A stretch of DNA of 39,035 nt from Paenibacillus sp. Root444D2 (GTDB lineage Bacteria; Bacillota; Bacilli; Paenibacillales; NBRC-103111), in NCBI RefSeq assembly GCF_001426375.1, contig NZ_LMEO01000002.1:1-39035 (forward strand), in the 5' to 3' direction. The notes below the pieces were generated by a model, which had not been told where the DNA came from, ran no database searches, and saw nothing but the letters and a program-made list of their open reading frames with translations. Below are positions 25,286 through 33,428 of the stretch, piece after piece. Every line of letters begins with the position of its first letter. Positions within the stretch are counted from its first letter, which is position 1. A program made the translations under genes and the position numbers.

Positions 25286-27968
25286 TTGTCTCCGCTCCCA
25301 GACTCAATCCGACATCTGTCCATCGAGAAACGAATGTGTAACTTCCTGAACCAGCGCTGTAAATGGATTTATTGTTTTCCATTCCTACATAATGCAATCC
25401 CTCGGTTACGTGCCCATCCTCATTCAGGACGGCACCTGGCACATAGATTGTGGCGGTTGTGTTCACAGGAATTTGGACTTTCAAAACGAAGCACGACCGC
25501 TCCAATTTCCACTCTACTCGGATCCTGCCGTATACAGAATGAAATTCACCCTTGGCGAAATATAGCCCGCCCCCTGGACGCGGATGAATCACAATATGTT
25601 TATATCCCGGTCTGTCCTCGTCTGTGTTGATCCCCATAATATTTTGATACATCCACTCGCCGACTGAACCCAATGAGTAATGATTAAACGAATTCATACC
25701 CGGATTCTGGAATCCGTTTGTTTCTGTCCAGGCGTCCCACCGTTCCCAAATAGTCGTAGCTCCATGCTTGATGGAATAAAGCCAAGAAGGGAAAGTACCT
25801 TGATTGAGCAAAGTGTAAGCAAGATCTTCTCTCCCCCCTTCGGTTAAAGCAGGAAGTAAATACCCGACGCCGAGAAAACCTGTCGTCAAATGATTACCGT
25901 GCAGCTGGATATTCCCCGCCAAATGCCGAACCGCAAGTTTACGCTGCTCTTCTGTCAGCAGGTTCATCTTCAGTGCAAGCACGTATACGGTCTGCGTATC
26001 TCCTTTGATCCGTCCGGCCTCATCCACAAACGCATTCTCGAAAGCTTGTTTGATCTTTTCAAACAAATCCGCGTATTTACGTGCATCTTCTTCCTTGCCG
26101 AGTGCCTTCGCAGATTTGGACAACAGTAAGGTGCTGTAAGCGAAATAAGCAGTATCGAGCACGTCCTTTGGCGTGTCCGCATGGATGGAGAGCCAATCAC
26201 CATAATTCGAGTAACCCGGTCGGATCAAGTTCACCGTGTTCGCTTGCAAATACTCCACCCATCTGACCATCGCCGGATAGCATTCCTCCAAATTCCTGTG
26301 GTCGCCATACACCTGGTAAACGGTCCAAGGAATAATAACCCCTGCATCCCCCCATCCGCCATTGTCGGGAGCATGCCAGTTAAGTTCCGCATGATTATGC
26401 TTAAACGCTTCCCAGCCGGAATCCGGCGCCACATCTGGAAAAGCTCCGGAGGGCCGTTGGGCATCGATAACATCGATCATATACTTATTGAAAAAGCGTC
26501 CGACATCCATATTAAAACTGGCTGTACGAGCAAAAATTTGAGCGTCCCCCGTCCAACCTAGCCTTTCGTCACGCTGCGGACAGTCCGTCGGCACACTGAG
26601 AAAATTGCCGCGTTGTCCCCACTCAATATTGCTTAGAAGCTTATTCAGCATGACGTTGGAAGTTTCTAACCAACCCGTTTGCGGCGTCGCCGAATGAACC
26701 ACTCTACCGATGACCGTTTGCAGCGTGGGTGAATTCATCAATCCCGTAACTTCTACATACCGGAACCCGTGAAAAGTAAAGTGAGGTTCCAGACACTCCT
26801 CCCTGTCGCCTCTCAAGATGTATGTCTCCTGCTGAACGGCTTCGCGCAGATTTATGGTGTATAACGTATTGTCTTCATTCAACATTTCCGCGCAGCTAAC
26901 AGTAACCTCCTGACCTTCTTGCCCGTCTTCCATTTGAAGACGAACCCATCCGACCATATTTTGCCCCATGTCAAATAGGTAAGAGCCACGGGGTGTTTTC
27001 TTCATGCTGATCGGCAGCAGTTCCTTCATAACTTGAACAGGAGGATCTACTTGTGCGGTCAAAATCCCTTCGTAACGTTCCAAAACAACAGGCGTCTCCC
27101 AAGAGTCATCATCAAAACCAGGCAGGTTCCATCCCTTCGGTTCCAGACGGGCGTCAAAGCTTTCGCCTTTTAGTAAATCCGAGTACAGGATAGGACCTGC
27201 AAACACTTTCCATGATTCATCTGTCACAATAATGTCAGAGGAACCGTCCTCATATTCGATATGCAGTTCAAGCAGTAAGTAAGGGTTATCTCCGTACCTG
27301 TTCGGACCGAACATACCCACGTGACCGGCATACCATCCGGTGCCTAGGATCGCACCTAGAGCCATACTTCCCGTACTCAGATACGCCGCTACGTCGTAGG
27401 TCTGGACCTGTACCCTAATGTTGTAATCTGTCCATCCGGGGGCAAAATAATCTCGTCCTACCCTTTCACCGTTAATATGTAGTTCGTACAAGCCCAATGC
27501 AGTTGCATAAATGAAAGCTTGGCGGACCGGCTTTTCGATTCGAAATGTTTTTCTCATATAGGGAGAAGGCAAAAGCTCCGTATTCTGAGGATTGGTTCTG
27601 CCAATCCAACGTGCTTGCCATTCGTTTTCGTTTAGAAATCCCATCGACCAGTGAGCTGACCTGCTCCACTCAGACACCATATCGCGTTTATCCCAAACCC
27701 TGACCTTCCAATAATAAACTCGCTTTGATTCTAAAGGTGCTCCTCCGTAAGAGATATGGATAGATTGGTCGGACTGAACCTTTCCACTGTCCCATAAATC
27801 ACCTTTATTCTCATTCAACATCTCCGGATGAGATGCTACCAATACGTGATAGGCCGACTGGACCTGACCGTATTCTTCCGATTCCATGATCCAGCTTAAG
27901 CGGGGAACGGTTGTAACGATACCTAACGGATTTTCGATGTATTCCGTTTTTAGATCAGAAACTTTCAT
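25260..27968 (-). CDS. GH78-family alpha-L-rhamnosidase
   Basis: An inverting exo-alpha-L-rhamnosidase of 902 residues. The modular order is typical: N-terminal Ig-like domain (VPRLSWIMES, DLWDSGKVQSDQS), beta-sandwich domains (RQAFIYATALGLYELHING, WKVFAGPILYSDLLKGESFD), the (alpha/alpha)6 barrel with TDCPQRDERLGWTGDAQ (general acid Glu and substrate-binding Asp residues), the second Glu near NHYSLGSVGEWMY, and a C-terminal beta domain (RPGYKHIVIHPRPGGGLYFA). No signal peptide is visible. The ribosome site GGAGG lies 9 bp before the ATG. It is the first gene of the block transcribed from the promoter at 28018-28071 and overlaps the SDR gene by 26 bp. Confidence 0.95.
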   Translation of the reverse strand: MKVSDLKTEYIENPLGIVTTVPRLSWIMESEEYGQVQSAYHVLVASHPEMLNENKGDLWDSGKVQSDQSIHISYGGAPLESKRVYYWKVRVWDKRDMVSEWSRSAHWSMGFLNENEWQARWIGRTNPQNTELLPSPYMRKTFRIEKPVRQAFIYATALGLYELHINGERVGRDYFAPGWTDYNIRVQVQTYDVAAYLSTGSMALGAILGTGWYAGHVGMFGPNRYGDNPYLLLELHIEYEDGSSDIIVTDESWKVFAGPILYSDLLKGESFDARLEPKGWNLPGFDDDSWETPVVLERYEGILTAQVDPPVQVMKELLPISMKKTPRGSYLFDMGQNMVGWVRLQMEDGQEGQEVTVSCAEMLNEDNTLYTINLREAVQQETYILRGDREECLEPHFTFHGFRYVEVTGLMNSPTLQTVIGRVVHSATPQTGWLETSNVMLNKLLSNIEWGQRGNFLSVPTDCPQRDERLGWTGDAQIFARTASFNMDVGRFFNKYMIDVIDAQRPSGAFPDVAPDSGWEAFKHNHAELNWHAPDNGGWGDAGVIIPWTVYQVYGDHRNLEECYPAMVRWVEYLQANTVNLIRPGYSNYGDWLSIHADTPKDVLDTAYFAYSTLLLSKSAKALGKEEDARKYADLFEKIKQAFENAFVDEAGRIKGDTQTVYVLALKMNLLTEEQRKLAVRHLAGNIQLHGNHLTTGFLGVGYLLPALTEGGREDLAYTLLNQGTFPSWLYSIKHGATTIWERWDAWTETNGFQNPGMNSFNHYSLGSVGEWMYQNIMGINTDEDRPGYKHIVIHPRPGGGLYFAKGEFHSVYGRIRVEWKLERSCFVLKVQIPVNTTATIYVPGAVLNEDGHVTEGLHYVGMENNKSIYSAGSGSYTFVSRWTDVGLSLGAETNVAHEIGA

Positions 27969-28017
27969 AGTCCTCTCCTCCTATAGACAGACTCCCTTCA
28001 CCGGGATGCTTGAGTCA

Positions 28018-28071
28018 AGTGTATCTAAAATTCAACTTTCGTTTATAGGGCGAATTCACCTATTTTATAGG
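28018..28071 (-). promoter_or_regulatory. Promoter with paired CCTATA half-sites, upstream of the GH78 operon
   Basis: Minus-strand reading: CCTATA (28071-28066), 16 bp, CCTATA (28049-28044), 20 bp, TACACT (28023-28018) as a weaker -10 box. Both half-sites continue as CCTATAAA, and each is preceded by TCGC or TCGCC, so the direct repeat is longer than six bases. Spacing is identical to that before the transporter operon. The leader to the GH78 ATG at 27968 is about 43 bases. It begins about 42 bp beyond the T-run of the terminator at 28113-28149. Confidence 0.68.
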
Positions 28072-28112
28072 CGACGCCTTCCACCTCTCCATGAATCTCT
28101 CAAAAAAGTCAT

Positions 28113-28149
28113 GAAAAAGACTGCATCCATGGTGAATGGCATGCAGTCT
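28113..28149 (-). terminator. Rho-independent terminator of the catabolic block
   Basis: Minus-strand reading: AGACTGCAT (28149-28141) pairs perfectly with ATGCAGTCT (28126-28118), giving a 9-bp stem with inner CAT/ATG pairing, followed by TTTTTC. It starts 16 bp past the SGNH gene stop and separates the catabolic block from the GH78 operon. Confidence 0.85.
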
Positions 28150-28165
28150 AACTAATAGATCAGGA

Positions 28166-28804
28166 CTAATTCCTATTGGGGGTGCCCGTAACTGCCTTCA
28201 GCCAAGAAGTGGCCATCAGCATATCTCCGAGCGTGTTCATGTGTACGCCGTCAGTCGTTAAGTCCTGACCTGTTTCACAGTGTAAGAAATCGATGAATGC
28301 TTCATGCGTCGGCACAAGGATGCCACTATATTCTTCCGTCAGACGGTTAACAATGTCCACGTAAGGCTTCAGTAACTGGGTCCCTGTAGAATCAGGATAC
28401 TCCTTGATTACCGTAGGTTGCATGAGAATCGCACGACAATTGGGTAATTGTTTCGTTTGATCCAGCAGGCTGCGATACACCGTTTCGAACTTGTCTGGGT
28501 ACACCTGATCCGCATCCGGCGAATCCAATTGCCGCCATACATCATTGATGCCGATAGAAATCGAAACCCATTGCGGTTGGTGATCAAGTACATCTATTCT
28601 CCATCTTTTTTCCAAATCAATCACGCGGTTTCCGGATACACCTTCATTGATTATTTTCAACGACAGTTTCGGATATACCGCAGTGAGATAATCATGCAGC
28701 AGCCTTACATAACCCAAGCCCAGTTTTAAGGGGTCCTTTTTTCTTCCTTTGTCCGTTATACTGTCACCGATAAATACGATTTTGTCCTTTGCTTTAAATG
28801 GCAC
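28166..28804 (-). CDS. SGNH/GDSL-family hydrolase, putative carbohydrate acetylesterase
   Basis: The four SGNH blocks are visible: GDSITD with the catalytic Ser, GVSGNR with the Gly, SIGINDVW with the Asn, and DGVHMN with the catalytic Asp and His. Proteins of this type include rhamnogalacturonan and other oligosaccharide acetylesterases. It has no signal peptide and about 212 residues, normal for a single SGNH domain. A GTG start at 28804 is preferred because GAGGGGG lies 7 bp upstream. The ATG at 28828, eight codons earlier, has no usable ribosome site. A GC-rich palindrome CGGCCT-TG-AGGCCG at 28840-28853 lies between it and the preceding aldolase gene and may be an intercistronic hairpin. 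It is the last gene before the terminator. Confidence 0.87.
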   Translation of the reverse strand: MPFKAKDKIVFIGDSITDKGRKKDPLKLGLGYVRLLHDYLTAVYPKLSLKIINEGVSGNRVIDLEKRWRIDVLDHQPQWVSISIGINDVWRQLDSPDADQVYPDKFETVYRSLLDQTKQLPNCRAILMQPTVIKEYPDSTGTQLLKPYVDIVNRLTEEYSGILVPTHEAFIDFLHCETGQDLTTDGVHMNTLGDMLMATSWLKAVTGTPNRN

Positions 28805-28895
28805 TGTAACGCCCCCTCGTATTTTCATTCCCTGATCGGCGGCCTTGAGGCCGTATGCTGCAGCTTCAAATTCCCCAAAGGGTCAGCTGTTCTTG

Positions 28896-29837
28896 TCAAG
28901 CGTTTACGTTTTGTTTTTTCATAAGCTGCTGCTTGAACAGATGATACAGTGAATCGAGCTGCTCCACCTCAAACTTTTGGTTTTCTCTGAAATTACTAGA
29001 ATCTCTGGTACGGCAGTGTATCGCTAGGGGTAGGCCTATTTTTTGCAGATGATATTTCGCATTGACGGGATACATCTGCAGTTCAATCAAGGACGCCGGT
29101 CCTACAAACGCTTGTATCATTTCGGCCGTATTGCTCTCTAAATCCCAACGCTCCATCAGTTGTACATACAGCTCGGGATGAAAATTGGCCATTACGCCGC
29201 TGAAGCCGGCTGCGCCCAAACGTAACGATTCAAGCAGTGTTGCGGAATTAGCATTGAAAATTTTCAATGGACTTCCTTTTACCGCATCGAGCTTCTCGGC
29301 AATATGCTTAAGATCGCAGCTCGTGTCCTTGAGAAACCCAAACCTGCCCGTATCCGCGCACCATTTGAGCAGTTTTGGGGTCATCAGCCTTTTGTAAGGA
29401 TATGGGCATTCGTAAATGCCAAAGAGCACATCCGGCACTCGATCCAGCAGCTCCATTGCACGGTTCAACCATACCTCGTCCGATTCTTCCGGCCCGGCTA
29501 GCCGGTTGCTGACCAACACGACCGCATCAACTCCCGTGTCAGCCATCCGCTGAAGCTCTTCCACCTGTTCATCGAATCCGTCTGAGATATGGCCGGAAGC
29601 GATCACCGGCACACGGCCTGAAGCTTTTTCCTTAACGAACCGCGCGATCGCTACTCTTTCCTCCAAGGATAAGTAAAACATTTCACTCGATTGGCAGACA
29701 GCGAAAAGACCGTGAACGCCTTGGGCAATATACCATTCGACTAGTTGCCCTAATGCGCCATAGTCCACTTCGTTGGAATTTGTGAACGGGGTCAGCATCG
29801 TTGGCCAAACTCCATTTGGAATGTTTACATCCTTCAT
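28896..29837 (-). CDS. Dihydrodipicolinate-synthase-family aldolase/dehydratase, divergent subgroup
   Basis: A TIM-barrel class I lyase of the DapA/NanA superfamily, 313 residues. The Schiff-base Lys is in RFGFLKDTS and the partner Tyr in FGIYECPYPY. The pyruvate-binding loop, GTTGE in true dihydrodipicolinate synthases, is replaced by CQSSEM (FAVCQSSEMFYLSLEERV), so lysine biosynthesis is unlikely. The start at 29837 has GAGGT 7 bp upstream. It lies 20 bp after a second family member, which suggests consecutive or alternative steps on 2-keto-3-deoxy sugar acids derived from the glycan. The precise reaction is unknown: an aldol cleavage to pyruvate plus an aldehyde, or a dehydration, are both possible. 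Confidence 0.85.
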   Translation of the reverse strand: MKDVNIPNGVWPTMLTPFTNSNEVDYGALGQLVEWYIAQGVHGLFAVCQSSEMFYLSLEERVAIARFVKEKASGRVPVIASGHISDGFDEQVEELQRMADTGVDAVVLVSNRLAGPEESDEVWLNRAMELLDRVPDVLFGIYECPYPYKRLMTPKLLKWCADTGRFGFLKDTSCDLKHIAEKLDAVKGSPLKIFNANSATLLESLRLGAAGFSGVMANFHPELYVQLMERWDLESNTAEMIQAFVGPASLIELQMYPVNAKYHLQKIGLPLAIHCRTRDSSNFRENQKFEVEQLDSLYHLFKQQLMKKQNVNA

Positions 29838-29856
29838 CTTCAGCACCTCTTCCTGA

Positions 29857-30750
29857 TCATTTTATGACCCCTTCGCCTATATATCGATCCATCACAATTC
29901 TCAGCTCTCCTTTAACTGATGGAGTGAGAGATTGAACCGGCAGTCGCGGTTCTCCCGCAGGCAAACCGATCATGTTCATCACTTCCTTCAGAACAGAAGG
30001 CAGGGTACCAAGCGAGAACGCACTTCGCAAAGCGCGCAGCTTTCGCTGCGACAATTCGGCTTCTTCCGGTTTACCCTGCATCCATAAATCGTAAATAGAG
30101 CTGACGACCTCTGGGAATACATTGGCTGTAGCTGCGATGGCTCCGTGTCCGCCAGCCATCAGTGTCGGCAATATGAGCGAGTCCGTCCCTGCCAATACCG
30201 CAAAATCCGGTTCGCACAGCTCTAGAACTTGCAAAATATTATCGAAGCTTCCGCTGCTGTCTTTGATTCCAACAATGTTAGGCACTTTACTTAACTCCAT
30301 GACAGTCCGAGGTAAAATCACGTTTCCGGTCCTCGCCGGAATGTTATACAAAATAATAGGCAGTGCCGTCGCTTCCGCAACCGTACGGAAATGCCCGATC
30401 AGCTCCTGCTGCGTAAACGTCAAAAAATAGGGAGTGATTATCGATAACGCATCGGCTCCCATCTGTTCCAAGCGTGCAGCCAACTTGGCCGTTTCCTTTG
30501 TTCCGACGCACCCAGCGCCTACATAAACCGGAAGCCGTCCTTGCGCTTCTTCTATGACGATCTCGGCAACTCGCAGCTTTTCTTCTAATGTCAAAGAAAA
30601 GAACTCCCCATTGGTACCTAGGCAAAATAGACCGTGAACATTTGCATCGATGAACCTACGGACTAATTGTCGCAATGCGGACTCGTTGAGATTTTGAGAT
30701 TCGTCAAAAGGGGTAATCATAGCGGGAATAATGCCAGCGGGCTTTAACAT
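29857..30750 (-). CDS. Dihydrodipicolinate-synthase-family aldolase (2-keto-3-deoxy acid aldolase candidate)
   Basis: A 297-residue class I lyase. It has the pyruvate-binding loop variant LGTNGEFFSLTLEEK, the Tyr-containing motif ILYNIPARTG, and the Schiff-base Lys in IVGIKDSSG. The overall pattern is close to DapA, but Asn replaces the second Thr of GTTGE. Together with its position in a sugar-acid block, this points to a catabolic aldolase rather than lysine biosynthesis. AAGGAG lies 7 bp before the ATG. In Campylobacter jejuni a DapA-family gene and an SDR fucose dehydrogenase occur together in the L-fucose locus, so an analogous role in splitting 2-keto-3-deoxy-fuconate is a reasonable idea. 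N-acetylneuraminate or Kdo-type cleavage is an alternative. Confidence 0.87.
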   Translation of the reverse strand: MLKPAGIIPAMITPFDESQNLNESALRQLVRRFIDANVHGLFCLGTNGEFFSLTLEEKLRVAEIVIEEAQGRLPVYVGAGCVGTKETAKLAARLEQMGADALSIITPYFLTFTQQELIGHFRTVAEATALPIILYNIPARTGNVILPRTVMELSKVPNIVGIKDSSGSFDNILQVLELCEPDFAVLAGTDSLILPTLMAGGHGAIAATANVFPEVVSSIYDLWMQGKPEEAELSQRKLRALRSAFSLGTLPSVLKEVMNMIGLPAGEPRLPVQSLTPSVKGELRIVMDRYIGEGVIK

Positions 30751-30791
30751 CGTATCTCTCCTTGTATGGATCGGGTGGTAGAATGAATCGT

Positions 30792-31811
30792 TTATATGTT
30801 TTGTGAAAGGTTGTCAATCCATTTGGGCGCAAGCTCAACCGCAGAGCGGATCGCTGCCAACATACTTCGTTCATCCGCTTTACCTGTACCGGCAATGTCA
30901 TAGGCCGTTCCATGATCGACTGAAGTGCGGATGATACCTCCGTTCAACCCGATCGTGATATTGACACCGGCTTCAATGCCGAGCACTTTGATCGGAACAT
31001 GTCCTTGATCATGATAACAAGCAACTACAATGTCAAAGTCTCCGCGAACAGCCCGATAAAATAGTGTATCCGCAGGATAAGGACCGGTAACGTCCACACC
31101 TTCTTCCGCTGCCTGCATGATGCCGGGAATCAGTTTCTGTTCTTCCTCCCCGTTCCCAAACAAGCCATTCTCCCCTGCATGCGGATTAATCCCGCAAACG
31201 GCGATACGCGGTCTAACATTTCCAGCCCTACGTAACGTTTCATGCGCCAGCTTAATCACCTTGTATGTCCGCTCTGGATCGATCATCTCGATCGCCTGAA
31301 TCAATCCGACATGTGTGGTCAAATGTATGACCTTCAGCTTCGGTGCAGTGAGCATCATGGAATAGTCTTCGGTACGCGTCAATCCGGCCAATATTTCCGT
31401 ATGACCCGGATAGAGGTGACCGCCTTTGTGCAAAGCCTCCTTGTTTAACGGGGCGGTACATATGGCGTCGATTTGCCGGGCCAACGCCAGCTCCACCGCT
31501 TTCTCAACGAACTTGTAAGCGGCGTGTCCCGCCTCGGCAGATACTTTACCGAACGGAAGATTCGGTGGGAGTAGATGTACATCCATGCAATCGATGCTGC
31601 CGTATTCGTAACGCCCCTCTTGCGGTCCTGACACTGTATGTATAGAAGCCGAAACTCCAACGATCTGAAGAGCCCGTTTCAACATAACGGGGTCGCCGAT
31701 CACGAACGGACGACAGGTTTCGTATACCGGAGCATGATGCAGCGCTTTCACGATTATTTCTGGCCCGATGCCTGATGCATCACCCATTGTGATTCCAATT
31801 ATTGGTTTCAT
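30792..31811 (-). CDS. pdxA2: PdxA-family dehydrogenase, probable 4-phospho-D-threonate 3-dehydrogenase
   Basis: A 339-residue NAD-dependent oxidative decarboxylase of the PdxA family. The N-terminus is GITMGDASGIGPEI. The three metal-binding His residues are in THVGLIQAI, NPHAGENGLFG and CYHDQGHVPIK. The C-terminal stretch VDHGTAYDIAGTGKAD is strongly conserved. Its ATGA start overlaps the stop of the DUF1537 kinase gene. That pairing is the published arrangement for PdxA2, which converts 4-phospho-D-threonate (or erythronate) to dihydroxyacetone phosphate and CO2. This context, rather than the sequence itself, separates it from the vitamin B6 enzyme. The gene symbol is therefore provisional. 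Confidence 0.88.
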   Translation of the reverse strand: MKPIIGITMGDASGIGPEIIVKALHHAPVYETCRPFVIGDPVMLKRALQIVGVSASIHTVSGPQEGRYEYGSIDCMDVHLLPPNLPFGKVSAEAGHAAYKFVEKAVELALARQIDAICTAPLNKEALHKGGHLYPGHTEILAGLTRTEDYSMMLTAPKLKVIHLTTHVGLIQAIEMIDPERTYKVIKLAHETLRRAGNVRPRIAVCGINPHAGENGLFGNGEEEQKLIPGIMQAAEEGVDVTGPYPADTLFYRAVRGDFDIVVACYHDQGHVPIKVLGIEAGVNITIGLNGGIIRTSVDHGTAYDIAGTGKADERSMLAAIRSAVELAPKWIDNLSQNI

Positions 31812-33112
31812 ATCCTCCCGATTCCTCCATTCAATGATTCCAACGCTCGCAGCAGCACTTGATCCGATCCAAATCCCCCCGCTTTGGTGATCGCTGGAAG
31901 CGGTTCGTCCATCATGAGCAGTCCAATCGGCACGCCACTTTCCACCTCGTCAAGCACAGTGAATTCGATCGCATGGAGAGCTGAGCAAACATGTTTTGCA
32001 GTATCGCCTCCCGTCATGACGATCCCTCCAACCCTAACTCGTCTCAGTACACGGGACACCGATTCCCCCAAAGCTTGCGATATTGCGTTGCTGACCTCTT
32101 GCGCATCCATGCCACTTCGTGTGCCAGTATCCTGAGCAAATCGTATAGCTTCCCGGTCACCTGACGAATATAACACCGTATGAAGGTTTGCGCTTAAGGT
32201 CAGCGCTGCTTCTTCCTCAGCTTTCGCCAATTCCTGCTCTCTTTCGGTTTTGCCCGATACGAGCCGGTAAGCCTCCATCTGGATGCCCCGTACTTCCGGA
32301 TTACTGAGAAGGACATCCAATTGGCGACGAGACCGAGGACTGACGCTGCCGATCACGATAAGTATGGGTCCGTCCGTTTTACGACATTCCTGTGACGAGG
32401 GCTGTGTTAAAGACGAATGTTGAATAGCCAATTGTCGCGCCAAGCCGGCTGAACCGACCCAAACAGTCGAGTAAGTCGTCTCCCCGACTAAGGAAACGAT
32501 ACGACGCAGGTCGTCATCATCGGCCGAATCGACGAGTAAGTAGCTGATTCCCCGAGACATGCAGCTTTGCATAACCAGCTCAAACGCGCTACTTCCTCCC
32601 GCTAATATCGCGGATGGGATGACTTCAATAGGCTGCTTCGTCTGCCGATGCAATAAGTCGGGAATGTACGATTCGGTGACCGGCGTTTTCGGATCGTTTG
32701 CGAATTCGGTTTCATGCAGCGGTTTACCATGAACATACAATCTGCCTTCCCGAACCAGACGCCCTGTTTCGGGATAGGCAGGGGCGATGATGACGAAATC
32801 GGGACGAAATGTGTCGTAAACGGCGTCAATTTCGGAACCGAGATTACCTCGCATGGTGGAATCGATTTTTTTAAACACAACATCCGCGCCATAAGTTTGA
32901 GCGCACCTCGATGCCTCCGCAGCTCTTTGATATGCCGATTCAGCATCTAGGGAACGGCTGTCGGTGTCCAGTACGAGTACATCCCTCTCAGACATCGCTC
33001 CCGTCTCGGACATAAATTGCAGAAGCACTGATACTTGCAGCCCGCGTTTGGCAAACTGTACGCCTGTATCCCCCGATCCCGTAATGTCATCGGCTATGAC
33101 AGCAATTTTCAA
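31808..33112 (-). CDS. Four-carbon acid sugar kinase family (DUF1537), D-threonate/erythronate kinase-like
   Basis: The N-terminal substrate domain starts KIAVIADDITGSGDTGVQF, the hallmark of this kinase family. The C-terminal nucleotide-binding domain has GGIVMTGGDTAKHVC and ITKAGGFGSDQVL. A TTG start at 33112 is chosen because AAGGAGG lies 8 bp upstream and the conserved domain begins at once. Longer frames (to 33166) add a basic stretch without a ribosome site. About 434 residues is normal for the family. It is coupled by a four-base overlap to the PdxA-type gene, so the pair probably phosphorylates and then oxidatively decarboxylates a four-carbon acid sugar. Which acid, and how it arises from the glycan, is unknown. 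Confidence 0.9.
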   Translation of the reverse strand: MKIAVIADDITGSGDTGVQFAKRGLQVSVLLQFMSETGAMSERDVLVLDTDSRSLDAESAYQRAAEASRCAQTYGADVVFKKIDSTMRGNLGSEIDAVYDTFRPDFVIIAPAYPETGRLVREGRLYVHGKPLHETEFANDPKTPVTESYIPDLLHRQTKQPIEVIPSAILAGGSSAFELVMQSCMSRGISYLLVDSADDDDLRRIVSLVGETTYSTVWVGSAGLARQLAIQHSSLTQPSSQECRKTDGPILIVIGSVSPRSRRQLDVLLSNPEVRGIQMEAYRLVSGKTEREQELAKAEEEAALTLSANLHTVLYSSGDREAIRFAQDTGTRSGMDAQEVSNAISQALGESVSRVLRRVRVGGIVMTGGDTAKHVCSALHAIEFTVLDEVESGVPIGLLMMDEPLPAITKAGGFGSDQVLLRALESLNGGIGRI

Positions 33113-33170
33113 TTGCGGTTTCCTCCTTAGAGTTTTGCTTTTGCTTATCTGGTGAGGGGCATTCATGCGA

Positions 33171-33365
33171 ATATGAGTCTCTAGAGGCTGTTAATTTGCC
33201 ATTTTTATCGCATTTAGTGGAAATAGGAGCCTGTAGAGGCTCTTATTCTTAAGGCTTTTCTTCATTTCGGTGAAAATCAAACAGATAAAGGTCTTTGGAG
33301 ACCGCTATTTTAAGAATACGATCTAATTTCGAAGAAAATAGCAGTCCTTGGAAGCTCTTATTTAC
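33171..33365. repeat. Cluster of small imperfect palindromes in a 316-bp gene-free gap
   Basis: Between the kinase start and the alcohol dehydrogenase stop, four similar short hairpins recur every 50-60 bp: AGTCT-CTAG-AGGCT (33176-33189), GAGCCT-GTAG-AGGCTC (33227-33242), GGTCT-TTGG-AGACC (33290-33303) and a degenerate copy near 33342-33356. AT-rich spacers with ATT/AAT ends extend the palindromes. The pattern looks like a decayed dispersed palindromic repeat. No coding region, clear promoter or intrinsic terminator was found in 33113-33428. Confidence 0.6.
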
Positions 33366-33428
33366 AGAATGATGGCTCATCCGCTTATCCGTTTTTCTCA
33401 TTTACAAAATGCTTAACTTCCCCATATG

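Noticed and set aside
24641..25630. 329-codon plus-strand open frame
   Set aside because: It is antisense to the SDR and GH78 genes, both clear family members. The antisense product has low-complexity, His/Arg/Cys-rich composition.
29857..30750. True lysine-pathway dihydrodipicolinate synthase
   Set aside because: The context is sugar-acid catabolism, the GTTGE loop is altered, and a second divergent family member is adjacent.
30792..31811. Vitamin B6 biosynthesis PdxA
   Set aside because: It overlaps a DUF1537 kinase gene, the arrangement typical of the D-threonate/erythronate pathway, and no other B6 genes are present.
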